64,000 bases of DNA from Echinarachnius parma. Lineage: Eukaryota; Echinodermata; Echinoidea; Clypeasteroida; Echinarachniidae. The notes beneath the pieces were generated by a model. The model searched no databases. It saw nothing but the letters and a program-made list of their open reading frames with translations, and was not told the origin of the DNA. The position numbers and the translations under genes are program-made. Shown here piece after piece: positions 1-11,360 of the stretch (position 1 is the first letter of the stretch; the number at the start of each line of letters is the position of its first letter). Where the stretch lies: assembly GCA_037951105.1 (NCBI GenBank), contig JBAMJV010010103.1:33526-97525 (forward strand). The letters are read 5' to 3'.

Positions 1-160
1 CTTGTCTATAGCAGCCAACCTGTCTATAGTGGCCATCAAAAGTTATCCCCTGCAAGGAAAAATAGTGGTATTTCACCTGTCTATAGTGGCCACCTGTCTA
101 CAGTGGCCACTATTCTTGACTCCCTTGGGTGGCCACTATAGACAGGTTTGACTGTAATTA
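1..160. repeat. Dispersed repeat A (CCTGTCTATAGTGGCC motif), tandem and inverted
   Basis: The motif CCTGTCTATAGTGGCC or a one-base variant occurs three times in direct orientation (19-34, 76-91, 93-108) and once inverted (131-146), ending in a segment reading GACAGGTTTGACTGTA. Diverged relatives with the same motif lie near 9045-9205 and 45100-45335. It is a dispersed non-coding repeat with internal inverted structure; its class is unknown to me. Confidence 0.75.
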
Positions 161-655
161 CAAATTATAGAGGTGTTCATCAATTGTCTCCATCGAGTTG
201 AAGTACTGTTATGCATGTTAATGAGCATGAGATGCGTCTCGTAATAGTCAAGTCAAAATAGCACCTTGGCCTAAAACTAAAAACAATAAAATAATTTTAA
301 AAAATCAAATTAATTGATTTTCAAAAAACAAAAACAATAACCCTATAAAATTTGAAACAATTTTGTTAAGGAGTTTCCAATACGCATATATGTGGCCAAC
401 ATGAGCATATTTTACAGATCATAAACATGATAAACAATCGGCGAACAGTTTTAAATGCATACATTTCAGAAAAAAATATAACACCTCATGTTCTTCGTGC
501 CAACCCCGACAGTTGTTAATCAGTCAAATTTGTTTCATTATATCATAGCTTGTGAGATCGTGCATATAGATAATCATAATGAGCTACTGAATTTAAATCA
601 ATGTTTTTTATGTAGATAATCTGCATAGTAAGCAAATCATAGTTTGGGTGCTTTC
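161..655. other. AT-rich non-coding stretch
   Basis: Unique-looking AT-rich DNA with short A runs. I see no open frame, repeat copy or splice-site pair worth reporting. Confidence 0.5.
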
Positions 656-983
656 AGTTTTGGGAAAGTTACAGAAAACATTTATATTGGCCACAATAAT
701 TGATCAATATTGTTGATTAAGTATTTAAAAAGAACTTACAAGTGTGGTAAAATCCGAACCTACGCATCGTTACATGCAGAAATATCGAGAAAAAAATCCA
801 ATGGCCGCATGTACCGGAAACCATGTGCATTCCACGTGTACTTTTGCACGTAGCGTATGCGCGATTCCGCGTTGGCGATCAATTTACTGTAAATCAGTTT
901 TATAATTTTGCAAATATATCCATTAGTAGGCGGTTTCCTGGCCAAATGTTTATAATCCCTTATTAGTCAATTTTATATATTCC
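656..983 (+). repeat. Copy 1 of a duplicated 0.33-0.39 kb segment
   Basis: This segment starts AGTTTTGGGAAAGTTACAGA and recurs in the same orientation at 2251-2641. The best conserved core is a CpG-rich block around 845-877 (it contains GTAGCGTATGCGCGATTCCG) that is identical in both copies. A second conserved block reads ATTAGTAGGCGGTTTCC. The 61-codon minus frame inside it is a by-product of the repeat and not a gene. Confidence 0.8.
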
Positions 984-1351
984 ATTTGTAATGTTCATTA
1001 AAAAAAACATGCATTGCACGGTTGCACCTGAATATGGTGCAAAGTCCAGATTGAAACGTTGAAAAATGCATTGCTATTGTGTAATCACCACAACACTATT
1101 CATAACACAGCCATTCTCCCAACAAAAGGAGAATTCACCTCAGTTGGCAATGGCTCCATATGCAGGTCTACTGCACATTCTGAACAACTTAATCAAGGTA
1201 AAAACAGTATAAATGTAAATGGGAATAAACAGGCTTGTCAATTACATGTATAACAAATTCGGGTAGGATCATGCAATAACAAGATAGATATTGACGCTCA
1301 AACTTGAAGAGTGGAATCACAGTTTTCTACCTTAACGATTGTGCCAATTGC
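984..1351. other. AT-rich non-coding spacer
   Basis: The 64-codon + frame at 1059-1253 has no recognisable domain and no supporting splice sites. I see nothing else here. Confidence 0.4.
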
Positions 1352-1785
1352 ATATGTGACCTTACACCACAAAACGACCAATAAGTCGGGAAAACTGATT
1401 GTGCTGCTTTTCATAAAACATTAAAATGTTACCTTTAAAATGGTATATCATTCGTCATATTTGGACTAAGCAAACCCTCTCAAAATGAACACCAAAGGTT
1501 TGGAATATGGCTGAAGCATTTTTTAAATAAGGGAGAAACGGGCCATTTAAAAGATCAGTTTCCATTAAAGCGCTGTAATAAGATCACATTTATTAGATGA
1601 AAAAATAATATTTAAACATGATATCCGACGCTCAAAATGTTACAGAAGCTAGATTAAAATATGCTTATTCAGGAAATACCAAAATCCTAAATCTCCTATT
1701 TTTAACAAAATTTGACTATTTTAGCTTATAAAAGAGAAACTACCACAGCGACATAACAGTCGTTTTGTGGTGTAAGGTCACATAT
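1352..1785. mobile_element. MITE with 26-bp perfect terminal inverted repeats
   Basis: The left end at 1352-1377 (ATATGTGACCTTACACCACA then AAACGA) is the exact reverse complement of 1760-1785. The ends can also be read as TGTGACC...GGTCACA flanked by TA on both sides, which would match a TA target-site duplication of the Tc1/mariner type. The 434-bp body is AT-rich and has no open frame, so it is non-autonomous. The perfect long TIRs suggest a fairly recent insertion. Confidence 0.85.
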
Positions 1786-2250
1786 TATCTTCATGAAAAA
1801 ATATAATAAAAATTAGTTCCGATCGATCAAATCAATCATGACACGCTTACCCACATACAGTAAATCTAAAGTCCGAATTTCTTCTCTAGGTAAGCACCAG
1901 ATTGCAAAATTTCAAGTCTCAAAATGCAAAAGCTCCCTACCATGAGTGGGAGGAATAACCCCTTCCCACACTCTCTCCCTGCTCGGTCGCTCCCCTCCCT
2001 TGCAATGTCTCACTCTCACCTCTAGCTCAAAGTTGGCAACCCTGTATTACTAGATCCCTTTAAACAGTTCATAGTGATTGGTTCGAGATAACATCAAGAC
2101 AAGATGGACATTCAATACAAAATTTCAAAAACAAAAAACTGAAGTAAAAAGAAGAGAGAAAGTGAGAAAGACCTGATATCTGTGTGCCATGCCCCGTCAA
2201 TCGGTCAATGCTTCATGTCTTTCCGTAGACCTATATTAAAGATGAATAAC
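1786..2250. other. Non-coding spacer
   Basis: Mixed-composition DNA with a pyrimidine-rich patch around 1950-2025. No gene or repeat copy seen. Confidence 0.4.
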
Positions 2251-2641
2251 AGTTTTGGGAAAGTTACAGAAAACATTTATAATTGATCAATATTGTTGAA
2301 TAAGTATCTAAAAAGGGCTTGTGTGGTAAAATCCGAACCTAACGATGCGTTAAATGCAGAAATATCGGAAGAAATCCAATACCCGCCCGTGAAATGTATA
2401 AATCCACCGCCCGTTCGCACCTGTCCGCCCCGCTAGCGCTGGACTGGAGATATCGACAAGCTGGGGACAAGCCTGTATAGTGAACGCACGTGGTCAAATT
2501 GCACGTAGCGTATGCGCGATTCCGCGTTGGCGATATCTATCCGTAGCGCATCGATTTGATAATTTACCAAATATATCAATTAGTAGGCGGTTTCCAGGCA
2601 AAATTTGTATCATCCTGTATTAGTAAAAACATATATTCTTT
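2251..2641 (+). repeat. Copy 2 of the duplicated segment, with an internal CpG-rich insertion
   Basis: Same segment as 656-983. Relative to copy 1 it carries roughly 80 extra GC-rich bases around 2385-2475 (including CCGCCCGTTCGCACC and GCTAGCGCTGGACTGG). The two copies then rejoin at the shared CGTAGCGTATGCGCGATTCC block. Either copy 1 lost or copy 2 gained this stretch. No open frame crosses it. Confidence 0.8.
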
Positions 2642-2863
2642 CACATGATTGGTAATAAATGCTTCCATTTCATTTTTTGAGAGGGGGGCGTTTCCAAAAC
2701 TGGCATCTTTAAGCGACAGTGCAACCAACTTTCTAGCTACCATGAACCTACAGTATGTATGTAAACAGCAGAATAAAAATAATAGTTAGTTCAAGAGAAC
2801 GCTAGAAAGACACATGTAACATGTAACCTATATTTATTTTCTTTTTTCTTTTATTTATTTTTT

Positions 2864-2926
2864 TGGGGGGGGGGGGATGTTATCATTGAACATATCATTT
2901 CTAGCCTATATATGTTCAATGATAAC
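2864..2926. repeat. Poly-G run followed by a 17-bp perfect hairpin
   Basis: A run of about 13 G at 2864-2876 precedes GTTATCATTGAACATAT (2879-2895). That arm is the exact reverse complement of 2910-2926, with a 14-nt loop. It may be a very small inverted-repeat element or remnant. Confidence 0.75.
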
Positions 2927-3300
2927 CACGTCCAAAATATTTAAAGAATAAGTGTCTTTTTACCATTATCTTGAAGACTTGAACTATATAATAATAATAA
3001 AATAATGATACTTGATAGTAAGTGAATAACGTTAATTATAATAATATCAATAAATTAATAATCATCATTATTTTTTTGTTATAATATTGTATTTAGAAAA
3101 GATCATAATATTAATAAACATTGCAAATATAATGATTTACAGATTTGGCAAATAAATTTAAATTAAATTTTAAATATTGCACAAAAAATATTAACATCAA
3201 TCAAATTTATACAAACAAACAAAATCCCTTTATAAATAGTTTTATACCAGCCACTGCCATGTGCAGTGCTTGAGACTGAGTCTGAGGAGAACTAAACTTC
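2927..3300. other. Very AT-rich spacer
   Basis: Dominated by AAT/ATA runs between the hairpin and the CpG-rich region. Nothing gene-like seen. Confidence 0.5.
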
Positions 3301-3359
3301 TATGAAGACGGAGATCTATGATTTAGTATGAAGTTGAACTGAAGTCGAAAGCTGCGGTT

Positions 3360-4003
3360 TCAATCATCTGTAGCCGTCACTGATTTTACGGGTATTATGC
3401 CCGTTTAAGTGGCGCTTGACCGGCGGTTTTCTCGCCTCTACCCGACCGCATATCCGCAGCGGCGGTAGACAATGGGTGCTCTCGAGCGGCGATTCCGATT
3501 TTTGACCCCCCGTGCGTGCGTCATGTATTGGGAATACAGGACGCAAGCGCGGGCGATTCAAACTGGTTGGGCTCGCAAGCACGAGCTAGATGCACCTCGG
3601 GAAAAGACGCCATGTTTCGTTGCCAGTTGATCCGAGATGTGCGGAGGGAGCGGACGTGCGCCGCAGGTGTGGCGCCGTAGCGCTCCGGCACGGGTTTGGG
3701 GCTGGGCATGCGGGATCGGGGATTCCAGACGGGTTGACGGGGAACGGACGGAAAAGGGGAAGGCTTTGGGAAGCCATTTGAGTAGGGTTTCGGATAGGAC
3801 CTAAATGTTATGTGTTTCACGTTGTGTGTCTTGTTTGTACCGTAAACGGTGTGTTTGTCGGGCACACGAGAAGGAAGCATGGCTCCACGAGGAGCCGAGG
3901 GGTTGGAAATGGGAATCCCGGGGATTCCAACAGTTTGAAGGAATGGTCCGCCAGGCGAGATGACAGGCGAGTCACGTCGGAGCTCTGGAGGAGTCTGTTT
4001 TAG
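3360..4003 (+). promoter_or_regulatory. CpG-rich island, candidate promoter/first exon ending at a GTGAGT donor
   Basis: The GC and CpG content rises sharply against AT-rich flanks, with many CG dinucleotides between 3380 and 3980. At the right edge TTTTAG|GTGAGTTACG forms a near-consensus 5' splice site (exon end 4003, GT at 4004-4005). Overlapping frames on both strands (119 codons on the minus strand at 3521-3880, 63 codons on the plus strand at 3812-4003) are what GC-rich DNA gives by chance, and I recognise no domain in them. The most economical reading is an untranslated or partly translated first exon with its promoter on the + strand. I cannot place a transcription start, and no partner acceptor is identified downstream. 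Confidence 0.35.
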
Positions 4004-4144
4004 GTGAGTTACGTTTATGTATAATTATCCCGTGACCGAGTGAGTGCACGATGTTGATGATTATGAAGATATCTATGATTTGTATATAGCCACGGCGGGC
4101 GGCTTCAGCAACCGCCCAAAACCGGCTACACATCCTTATAAGAA

Positions 4145-4425
4145 ATTATAATTATCATCATCATCACAACCACCATTGCTATCAAACCAGCACTCAGCAG
4201 CAGCAGCATCATAAAAGACATTATCACCATCATAATAATTGAAGATCACCATCACCATTAATTATCATCATCAGCTGCCACCACCACGATCATCAACATC
4301 ATCATCATCATCATCATCATGCTGCATCATCGTCAATCATCATCATCATCATCATCATCATGGATCATGCTGCATCATCATCAATCATCAATCATCATCA
4401 TCATCAACGGCGCGGCTTCACCACC
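4145..4425. repeat. (ATC)n trinucleotide microsatellite
   Basis: Imperfect CAT/ATC triplets occupy about 280 bp. A forward frame through it reads poly-histidine/serine and is an artefact of the repeat. Confidence 0.9.
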
Positions 4426-4530
4426 AATGACCAAGGCAAGAATCAGGACCATTTAGATTTACGATACGTTGTAGATATTGATGTGACAGGAATCGCATAG
4501 GTCTACAAACAACTACAAGGTATTGTAAAA

Positions 4531-4965
4531 AGCGTCTTTTCGCTCTGCGACGGGAGTGCGGCTACGGGGGATTTAAATTAGCTTTGATCGTCCCCGTACT
4601 CTGGCTACCGTCGCGATCTATTTGCAGTTTCGCAATTCTGAATACGCGGGAGTTTCACTCGTTCCATTTATCATGCATGTTGTACTATAAGCATACGGTA
4701 TAGGCAGTACAAATCACAACATACTGTACTGTGCATGCAGTGCGTGTGTACGAATCAGTGCATGAAACACGTGAGGCAGCGAGCCTCGCCGTCCAAGCGC
4801 TCTGATTGGCTGATCACGTACCCGCGTAGCGGCTCTACGCCCGACGTTAATTCGGCGAACTACCGTCCTAGGTTTGGCCGCTACGGGGAAATTTTCGCAC
4901 TGAGTGCGACCCCCCGCTAAGATTAGCGTTGTAGCCATAGTCCCGTCGCCGAGCGAAAAGACGCT
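4531..4965. mobile_element. CpG-rich TIR element with about 35-bp imperfect ends
   Basis: The left end starts AGCGTCTTTTCGCTCTGCGA (4531-4550) and matches the reverse complement of 4931-4965 with few mismatches. The body (435 bp) is richer in CpG than its surroundings and contains short frames on both strands with no domain. It is non-autonomous, and I could not fix the target duplication. Confidence 0.75.
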
Positions 4966-5485
4966 AATGATCCTGGTAGGACGGCCGGCAAGAAATGAGA
5001 ATCAAGGACAATCAAGGACAAGGCAAATTCGTCTCCACGACAACAGAGGAAGATTGAAACTTTTTAAATTTAATACTAATTTTGTTTAAAATGTAGGATA
5101 ATTGTCATTAAACTCTGACCCAAACATATTGTGTTCATGTTGCTTACCACTTCCAAACTAATGATGTTTTCAAGCTGAGACTTCTGACCGTTCGGGTAAT
5201 ATTTTACGAAATATCTTCAATGGTAAAGGCTAAACCGCAGCGGACATGACAGGGCCGGGTAGTAAACAGTGTCAGTGGGCCTTGTCGAGATTGTCTAGGC
5301 CGTTGGAGTGGGCCTATTTGTATGGTAAGATGTGATGCAGCGCTTCAGCTTGCTGCTGCTCTGAGCTGTGCATGCAGATTCTGTACACGGCTCACGAACT
5401 ATTACGAAATCACCTTTAAATTATTCGTCAAAAGAGGGCGTACTTCCAAAAAAATACCACCACAGAAATACAATGACCTAGGGTT
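4966..5485. other. Non-coding spacer
   Basis: Begins with a direct duplication of AATCAAGGAC near 5000-5022. Otherwise nothing gene-like seen. Confidence 0.4.
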
Positions 5486-5529
5486 ACAATCATAGAGTAA
5501 CTATTATAAAGACTAGAGAGTGAACTCGG

Positions 5530-5700
5530 CCAAAAAATCTGTCAAATTAGAAGCGATTTATCTAGGTCTTGAATATTCATGAGGCGCCGGATGATCCCAT
5601 GTAATGCTATTTCTCACGTAAAAGTATTTGAAGTGTTTTGAAACGGTACAGCAGCGAAATTCTACTGAGCATGCGCAGTTCAACTTGCGCGCTGTATTTA
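5530..5700 (+). repeat. Dispersed repeat B, copy 1
   Basis: The block GCGATTTATCTAGGTCTTGA followed by ATATTCATGAG is found reverse-complemented near 11800-11850. A flanking ACTGAGCATGCGCAGTTCAA-like segment has a weaker counterpart near 11710-11740. The two copies lie in opposite orientation about 6.2 kb apart. Confidence 0.7.
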
Positions 5701-6180
5701 TATGATTTGCATATTTACGCACAAATTTTTTCATTAGCATATCATTATTATTCACGAGATGTGTTTTCTCTCATAAAAGCACGTGTAATAATGTTTACGT
5801 ACTCTAGCTCTAGCTACAATGTTGATTATGCTCTCCTTGGTACTTGGTAGTTTATTCCTCCAAAACACTCCATAGGAGTTTTAACTGGAGGTGGGTCCGA
5901 ATTATACTCCAATACAGTATAATTCTGTTTTGTTTAATCATTTCATCAGTTAACTATTTCCCTTGCTAAATGTATCATGTACAGCTTTGAGTTCTGATTT
6001 AGTCTTCATATTAAAGACAAAATTCCTACGGTTATGGGGCCAATTGTGTATGGGGGTGTAAGTTGGCATGCTAAACTGTTTTATATTTGGTGGAAATTGT
6101 TCTTATGGATTAGGCAATTTGATGGTTTAGATTGTTGTCGTTATTGTCAACAAGACTAGAGAGCAGCAATTAAGTTGTTG

Positions 6181-6288
6181 ACCCCCCCCCCCCCCCCCCC
6201 CAACAACAAAAACAAACAAACAAACAAACAAAACAACAAACAAACAAACAAACAAACAAACAAACAAACAAACAACAACAACAAATTC
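6181..6288. repeat. Poly-C run and (CAAA)n microsatellite
   Basis: About 20 consecutive C (6182-6201) are followed by an AAC/CAAA tract of roughly 85 bp. The minus frame reading poly-Val/Cys/Leu/Phe across it is a repeat artefact. Confidence 0.9.
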
Positions 6289-6394
6289 AACTAAATAAAT
6301 CCAACAGGTTACTTCTGGTCTGTATGTTATAAAGATTGAGTATAAATAAGTAATTGTAGGCCTGTCAGAATACACTTCTAAACAGCATTTACTT

Positions 6395-6938
6395 TTAAAG
6401 GGGTAGTTTAGTTTTGGTAGAGAAGGCGCTGCACATCACAATTTTGTTGTGAGGTAATGAAAAACTGAGTGTCGAATTTGAGAGAACATGCAATTTTAAT
6501 GGCAGAATAAACTTTATTTCGTCAAAATCGGTCCAGAAACGGCTGAAATATCAATAAATATATCTGATCTTATAATTATTTGGGGCCCAAATAATAAGAT
6601 GAATTTTTCAAAAAATTAAAAAAATGCTTACACTTTTTCAAATTTTTTTAAAATCGTTTTTTAATTAGTTGTTCATGATCTCTCTATTTAATCATGATTT
6701 CAATAAAAACGTCACATGCATAATTTTGTATGAAGAATGGTTAAAACCAATGCCTTTTTAGAGAGCGCCCTCTTTTGTTTTAATGGCTCTTTTTGAATGA
6801 TAATGGGCTTTTTACTTAGTCGTTTGTAATTTTGTATACCTTTCGAGCATGGTGGAGTTATAACTATTAGTTTATAATGTTACTGTCCAGGTTTGGTTAC
6901 TAAAATTCAGCCTTACCAAAACTATACTACCCCTTTAA
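6395..6938 (+). mobile_element. TTAA-1 family MITE, full copy
   Basis: It starts TTAAAGGGGTAGTTTAGTTT and ends ACTATACTACCCCTTTAA, which are inverted complements apart from two bases. Both ends carry TTAA, consistent with a TTAA target duplication. The interior includes GCGCTGCAC near the left end and GAGCGCCCTC further in. Relatives lie at 8140-8584 and, inverted, at 12330-12897. The right half also occurs within the tandem units at 56977-58228. No open frame is present. Confidence 0.85.
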
Positions 6939-8139
6939 ATTGCACACACTCTCATACCACACATACATAAATATACATGATAAATGTTCATTATAGGTTT
7001 CCATTAACATTTAATTTAAAAACAACAACAGTCATATATAAATTAAATAGACCAAAGAAAATATAACCAACCCAGTATAACTCTCCCCAATTATTTTACA
7101 AAAACAATAAAGTCATATCTAGACCATAAAAAGATTATAAATGGGCCACTTGCCCCCATGCAATTATTTGACACAAAAAACTAGGAGAAACATAAGACAA
7201 ATATAAGTCTGCCTCCACAACAATCTATGTGCCTCCCCAATCTTTTTGACCACACTATGTTACTGACCCCATATTTCTTCAATTTACATTAATTATGATC
7301 TTTTAATGCAAGTTATACAGTTCACTATTTGAAATCTCAAATTCAATTCAGTGTTGTTGTTTTTTCAAACATAATTCAGACACAAAATGTACACATGAAA
7401 TGTAACGGCTAGCACCTAAAAGAGGCATGAAGCAAGTAGCTTAATCGTCGAGTAGGCAGGTAAAGGCTGATTGTGAAAATATACAAAATTTAACATTAAC
7501 AAAATAATAAATACATGCAGAGCAATTGAAACATTGCAGTGAAAATAATAGCATCCACACATGATAAAATAAAATGAAATAATTGAGGTCCTACTATATA
7601 AAAATACACTTTGATATAAGATTAAAACGCACACAAAATATTCTGTAACCAATAATTTGGTTTACCAAAAAAAAAACATTATTTTTTAAAAGTTACATGA
7701 ATGAACAAAACTGTATAATTATACTTTAAAAAAACAAACAGAATATATACACATTCACTAACAATAAATAACTATAAATGTTATTTCAATAAAGTATTAA
7801 TTATTATATAATATGAGTTATGGTAGGGAGAATTGACAAATTCAAGATTATAGTCATATTGAAATTTACCAAAATGTATAATCAAAATATAGATTACACA
7901 AGAAATTACACAAGAAATTTATTTTGGTTGATTAAGTTTACTTAGAAAATTTTTCTAAAGTTACTAATATATCAAATTATTGATTCATTATAGCTATACT
8001 GTTTGAAATATTAACACCATACATCCTGGTGTATTAAGTCTGTGCAAAAGTATTCTGAAATAAATGAGAGAATGTTACTAACCCCTTTGCTACTATATGA
8101 TAAATACTGCATCAATATATTGTTTAACAAAAAACATCT
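6939..8139. other. AT-rich non-coding stretch
   Basis: 1.2 kb of AT-rich DNA. The 78-codon minus frame at 7416-7652 is hydrophobic but shows no domain and no context. I see no exon or repeat copy. Confidence 0.45.
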
Positions 8140-8584
8140 TTAAAGGGATAGTTAAAAAGTTTTGGTAGAGAGGGCGCTACACAAAATCATTTTGTTGTGA
8201 GAAAATGAAAAACTGAGTGTCAAATTTGAAAGAGAATACAATTTTAATGGAAGAATAAACTTTAGTTGATCAAAATCGGTTCAGAAACGGCTGAAATATC
8301 CATAAACATAATCATTTATAATAAATGAGCCAGCCGTTAAAATTCGTTTTAAAATGCCTCCTCTTTTCAAGACGTTTTTTAGATAGTTTTTGATTATCTC
8401 TCTATCTAATTACTATTTTAACAAAACATCACATGCACAATATTTTATTTAAAATGGTTTAAACAAATGCATTTTTTTGAAAGCGCCCTCTTTAGTTTAA
8501 ACAGCTCTAGTTTTGATTACTAACATTCAGTTTGACTAAAACTGTACTATCTCTACCAGAACTCAAAGTACTCTATCCCTTTAA
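8140..8584 (+). mobile_element. TTAA-1 family MITE, diverged copy
   Basis: It opens TTAAAGGGATAGTT and closes CTCTATCCCTTTAA, with TTAA at both edges. Internal blocks shared with 6395-6938 include AATGAAAAACTGAGTGTC, AAATCGGTTCAGAAACGGCT and GCGCCCTC. It is shorter than the 6.4-kb copy and more diverged. Confidence 0.8.
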
Positions 8585-9040
8585 TAATTCCCGGCAGTAA
8601 CTTGTGATTTAATTATTACATTAAAAAATGTGAATTTTTAAATATTTAATCTAATGAAGACTTTGTTAAAAAGAACCAATAATTGAGCACCAGTAATAAA
8701 AAAAATAATAATCACCAGGGTTGGTTTTCAATTCAATACTTTATAATACAAATTTACTTAGCATTTTGCTAGGCTGAAAACTTGTATTAAAATCGTTTTT
8801 TAGAATTTTACTTCAGTAAGTCTAAATTAAATATTTGAAGATATAATGACACCAAAATTTGGGCAAAATTTTTAGTTGATGAAATAACCAAAGCTCAATT
8901 TTGGCTAAGTAATTTACTTAAGCTACATTTTTACTTGTATGGAATCAAATACCGGCCCAGAATTAAACCTCTCGCCTTATTCAACATTTTGTTGGCTGTC
9001 TTGCCATGTGTAATTACAAACAAAAAGAGGTCAAACCTGC
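8585..9040. other. AT-rich spacer
   Basis: Nothing beyond AT-rich sequence; no splice-site pair or repeat copy seen. Confidence 0.4.
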
Positions 9041-9044
9041 CTTT

Positions 9045-9210
9045 TAGAAACCACCTGTCAATAGCAACATATCCTGCCTGCAATGGCCACAAAAGTGATC
9101 TAATGCAGAGGAAAAGATAGAGAACCTATGTAGAGATCACCTGTCTACACTCTACAGTGGCCTATTTTCGTGGTTCCCATGGATGGCCACTATACACAGG
9201 TTTTTACTGT
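9045..9210. repeat. Dispersed repeat A, diverged copy
   Basis: ACCACCTGTCAATAGC, GATCACCTGTCTACA and GGCCACTATACACAGG follow in the order expected from the copy at 1-160, with the same terminal TACTGTGTA-like segment. Confidence 0.65.
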
Positions 9211-9333
9211 GTATAACAAATGACTCACTCGACCACATGGTCAATATCATTTTCTGTTTTTATAATTGTCCTGATGTGTGTGTGCCTATTCAGCACCATA
9301 TTTGTAGACATGGCCGATCTTCCATGGGCTCCC

Positions 9334-9876
9334 TTAAATCATTGCTTGAGTCCTCTGGCTTGCTATCCACGCAGTCTGTTCACCTTGATACTGGTAGAAC
9401 TTGATCTGTTGAATCAAGAAAAAATACACAAAGCAAAACATACGTTACTATAGAAACTAGAAGTATTGGTTTAATTTTGAAAGGTGTGTGTACTTTCTAC
9501 CAGTACCACTCTGTGGGTGTCTATTTTGTTTGCTTTTAAAATTTAATTCCATGAGGTAATTATTGTTTCCTAGAATATTGCTTCATACAATTTGCAAGAC
9601 ATTTAATTTTATCTTAGATAATGTAAACAAATCAAATCAATCAAAAATAACCTTGTTATAAATATAGCAGGGAGTTATATTTTGTATGCCATAATTTCAA
9701 TTGAGATATATATCCAATCTTTTCACCAAATGCACTAATTATAATATTAATATTTAAGAATAAGTGTTAGAATAGTACAAACATCTAACATCACTATTTG
9801 TTATACAAATTGACAGAAATGTAATCAGTAAAAAAAAGTTGATTACCTGTTGGGTGTGATGATCCACGTCATTCAT
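9334..9876 (-). CDS. Candidate two-exon small reading frame of a spliced minus-strand transcript
   Basis: On the minus strand a start codon at 9876 opens MNDVDHHTQQ and reaches the exon end at 9847 in phase 0. The intron 9406-9846 (441 nt) begins GTAATC and ends in a pyrimidine-rich tract with TTCTTGATTCAACAG. The frame then continues from 9405 with IKFYQYQGEQ and stops at TAA (9334-9336), giving 33 residues. The 441-nt gap and the phase match are read directly from sequence. That the ORF is translated is inference. I recognise no family. The peptide is so short that the true frame may run into a further exon from an internal donor, or the transcript may be non-coding. Neighbouring evidence is a 5' exon at 9847-9963 and a donor at 11360. 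Confidence 0.3.
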
Positions 9877-9963
9877 TGCCAATGGGTGAAAAGGAAGTGA
9901 GTTGATATGAAGCACACCTTAGCCGAAGGAATCTCCAACAAATGAAGCACCAGAATGAGACTG
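9847..9963 (-). other. Candidate internal exon (117 nt) with strong splice sites
   Basis: On the minus strand the exon is preceded by TTTCTTCCGTTTACAG and followed by CAACAG|GTAATC. All three frames contain a stop before the ATG at 9876, so most of the exon would be 5' untranslated and the reading frame would begin 30 nt before the donor. The acceptor is a CAGCAG tandem, which would allow a 3-nt shift. The pairing with the donor at 11360 and the acceptor at 9406 is an inference from site quality. Confidence 0.45.
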
Positions 9964-11360
9964 CTGTAAACGGAAGAAATTAACAAAATATCTACATTAA
10001 TAATAAACAAACATAAATCCGATTATGAATTTGTTTATATCACAGTAAATATTCAATTCAAGAGCACTTAGACAGTGTCCATCGTTGGATTTTCGAACCA
10101 TCAGTGCCAGTTCACCAAATAAAAAAGAGGAACATAGATATTAATCAGTAATTTGCTTTGAGACGAGTCTAAAATACTATAGTCTACATTCATAATTTCA
10201 CATAGAATCCTACTACTAGTACCACTACCACAATAAACATAGATTCATGCAAAATTATCAATCATTTAAAAAATCATCTATCATCAACTATCATCTAGCT
10301 CGGCAGTTTCTGGACCCTGCACAAGCAGAAATTTTACTGCCATTCATTGTCTCTAGACCAGAAAAACAGTCTCTATATTATTCTGACAGTTGCTCCACTG
10401 ACAAACAGCTCCATTTAGGGGTAGTACGGTATAAGTTTTTATAAAAAAAAAAAACAACACATAATAAACCACACAAAGAGTTGGTTATTCTGACTAGACC
10501 AGGTCCAGCCACTATCTTAATATGGCCCTAATCTAATTAGGCCTTACGTATAGTACTAGTACGTACACGTATGTAATATGTACACAATTGGTTTATGAAT
10601 GACCGTAATGAACCACCCAAGGCCAAGGGCAAGGCCAAGATCCAAGTAACCAAGTTAAGTCTTGGGGGTCTTGGGCCACGACCGCTGGCACTGATTTTTA
10701 TTGTCTACTGACTGTCTAGACTCTAGACTAGTGTGATTTGGATTTCTTAAAAGTTTTAATCACTTCAGTTATCAAAATCAGTCTGTGTTCCAGTGTTTCC
10801 AGATATTAGATTTAGAATGAGAGCATGAGCCTGAGCCTGAGGACTGAGGTATACCCGGCCTAGTCCTAGTCCTACCCTAATTCCTAGACCAACTTTGCCT
10901 TTTAAAAGCCAAGACTTATATTAGCCTTAGGCTTTGGAAGCTGGCCAGTACAAGTTGGAAGTCACAGACTCGTATCAAACTTCATTAGTTAGATTTGAAA
11001 ACTAGTATTTAAACTTGTTTCTTCAATCATTTCTGACTAATTCCTCAATTAAATTGATCTCGAGACTTGACATGATGATACAGATCTTTATTTAGACTCT
11101 AGAAACCAACATTTAATGGCCTGACCATTCGTTTGTGTGTCTACACAATCAAACTTTCGCTTATTATTAAGTTGCCTGAATGCAGCAGCAAGACGGTAGT
11201 AGGAATCCAGGCACCGGTACGGTCCTACATATTTGTCCCCGCGGCTGGTGGCCCAGCAAAACACTAAATATCGCTATCTACCGTAGATAACGACCTACGC
11301 ACAGTGGAAGGGTTAACTGACTATAGCGTAAAACCTTATGAGGATTTTAGGCACACTTAC
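9964..11360 (-). other. Candidate first intron of the minus-strand transcript
   Basis: 1397 nt between a GTAAGTG donor (11354-11360 on the minus strand) and the TTTACAG acceptor next to 9963. It contains nothing repetitive that I can identify. The plus-strand frame at 10247-10444 shows no domain. Confidence 0.35.

Noticed and set aside
3521-3880. 119-codon minus-strand open frame
   Set aside because: Lies in GC-rich sequence where both strands are open by chance; arginine/proline/serine-rich with no domain and no splice context.
4239-4430. Poly-histidine/serine frame
   Set aside because: Translation of the (ATC)n microsatellite.
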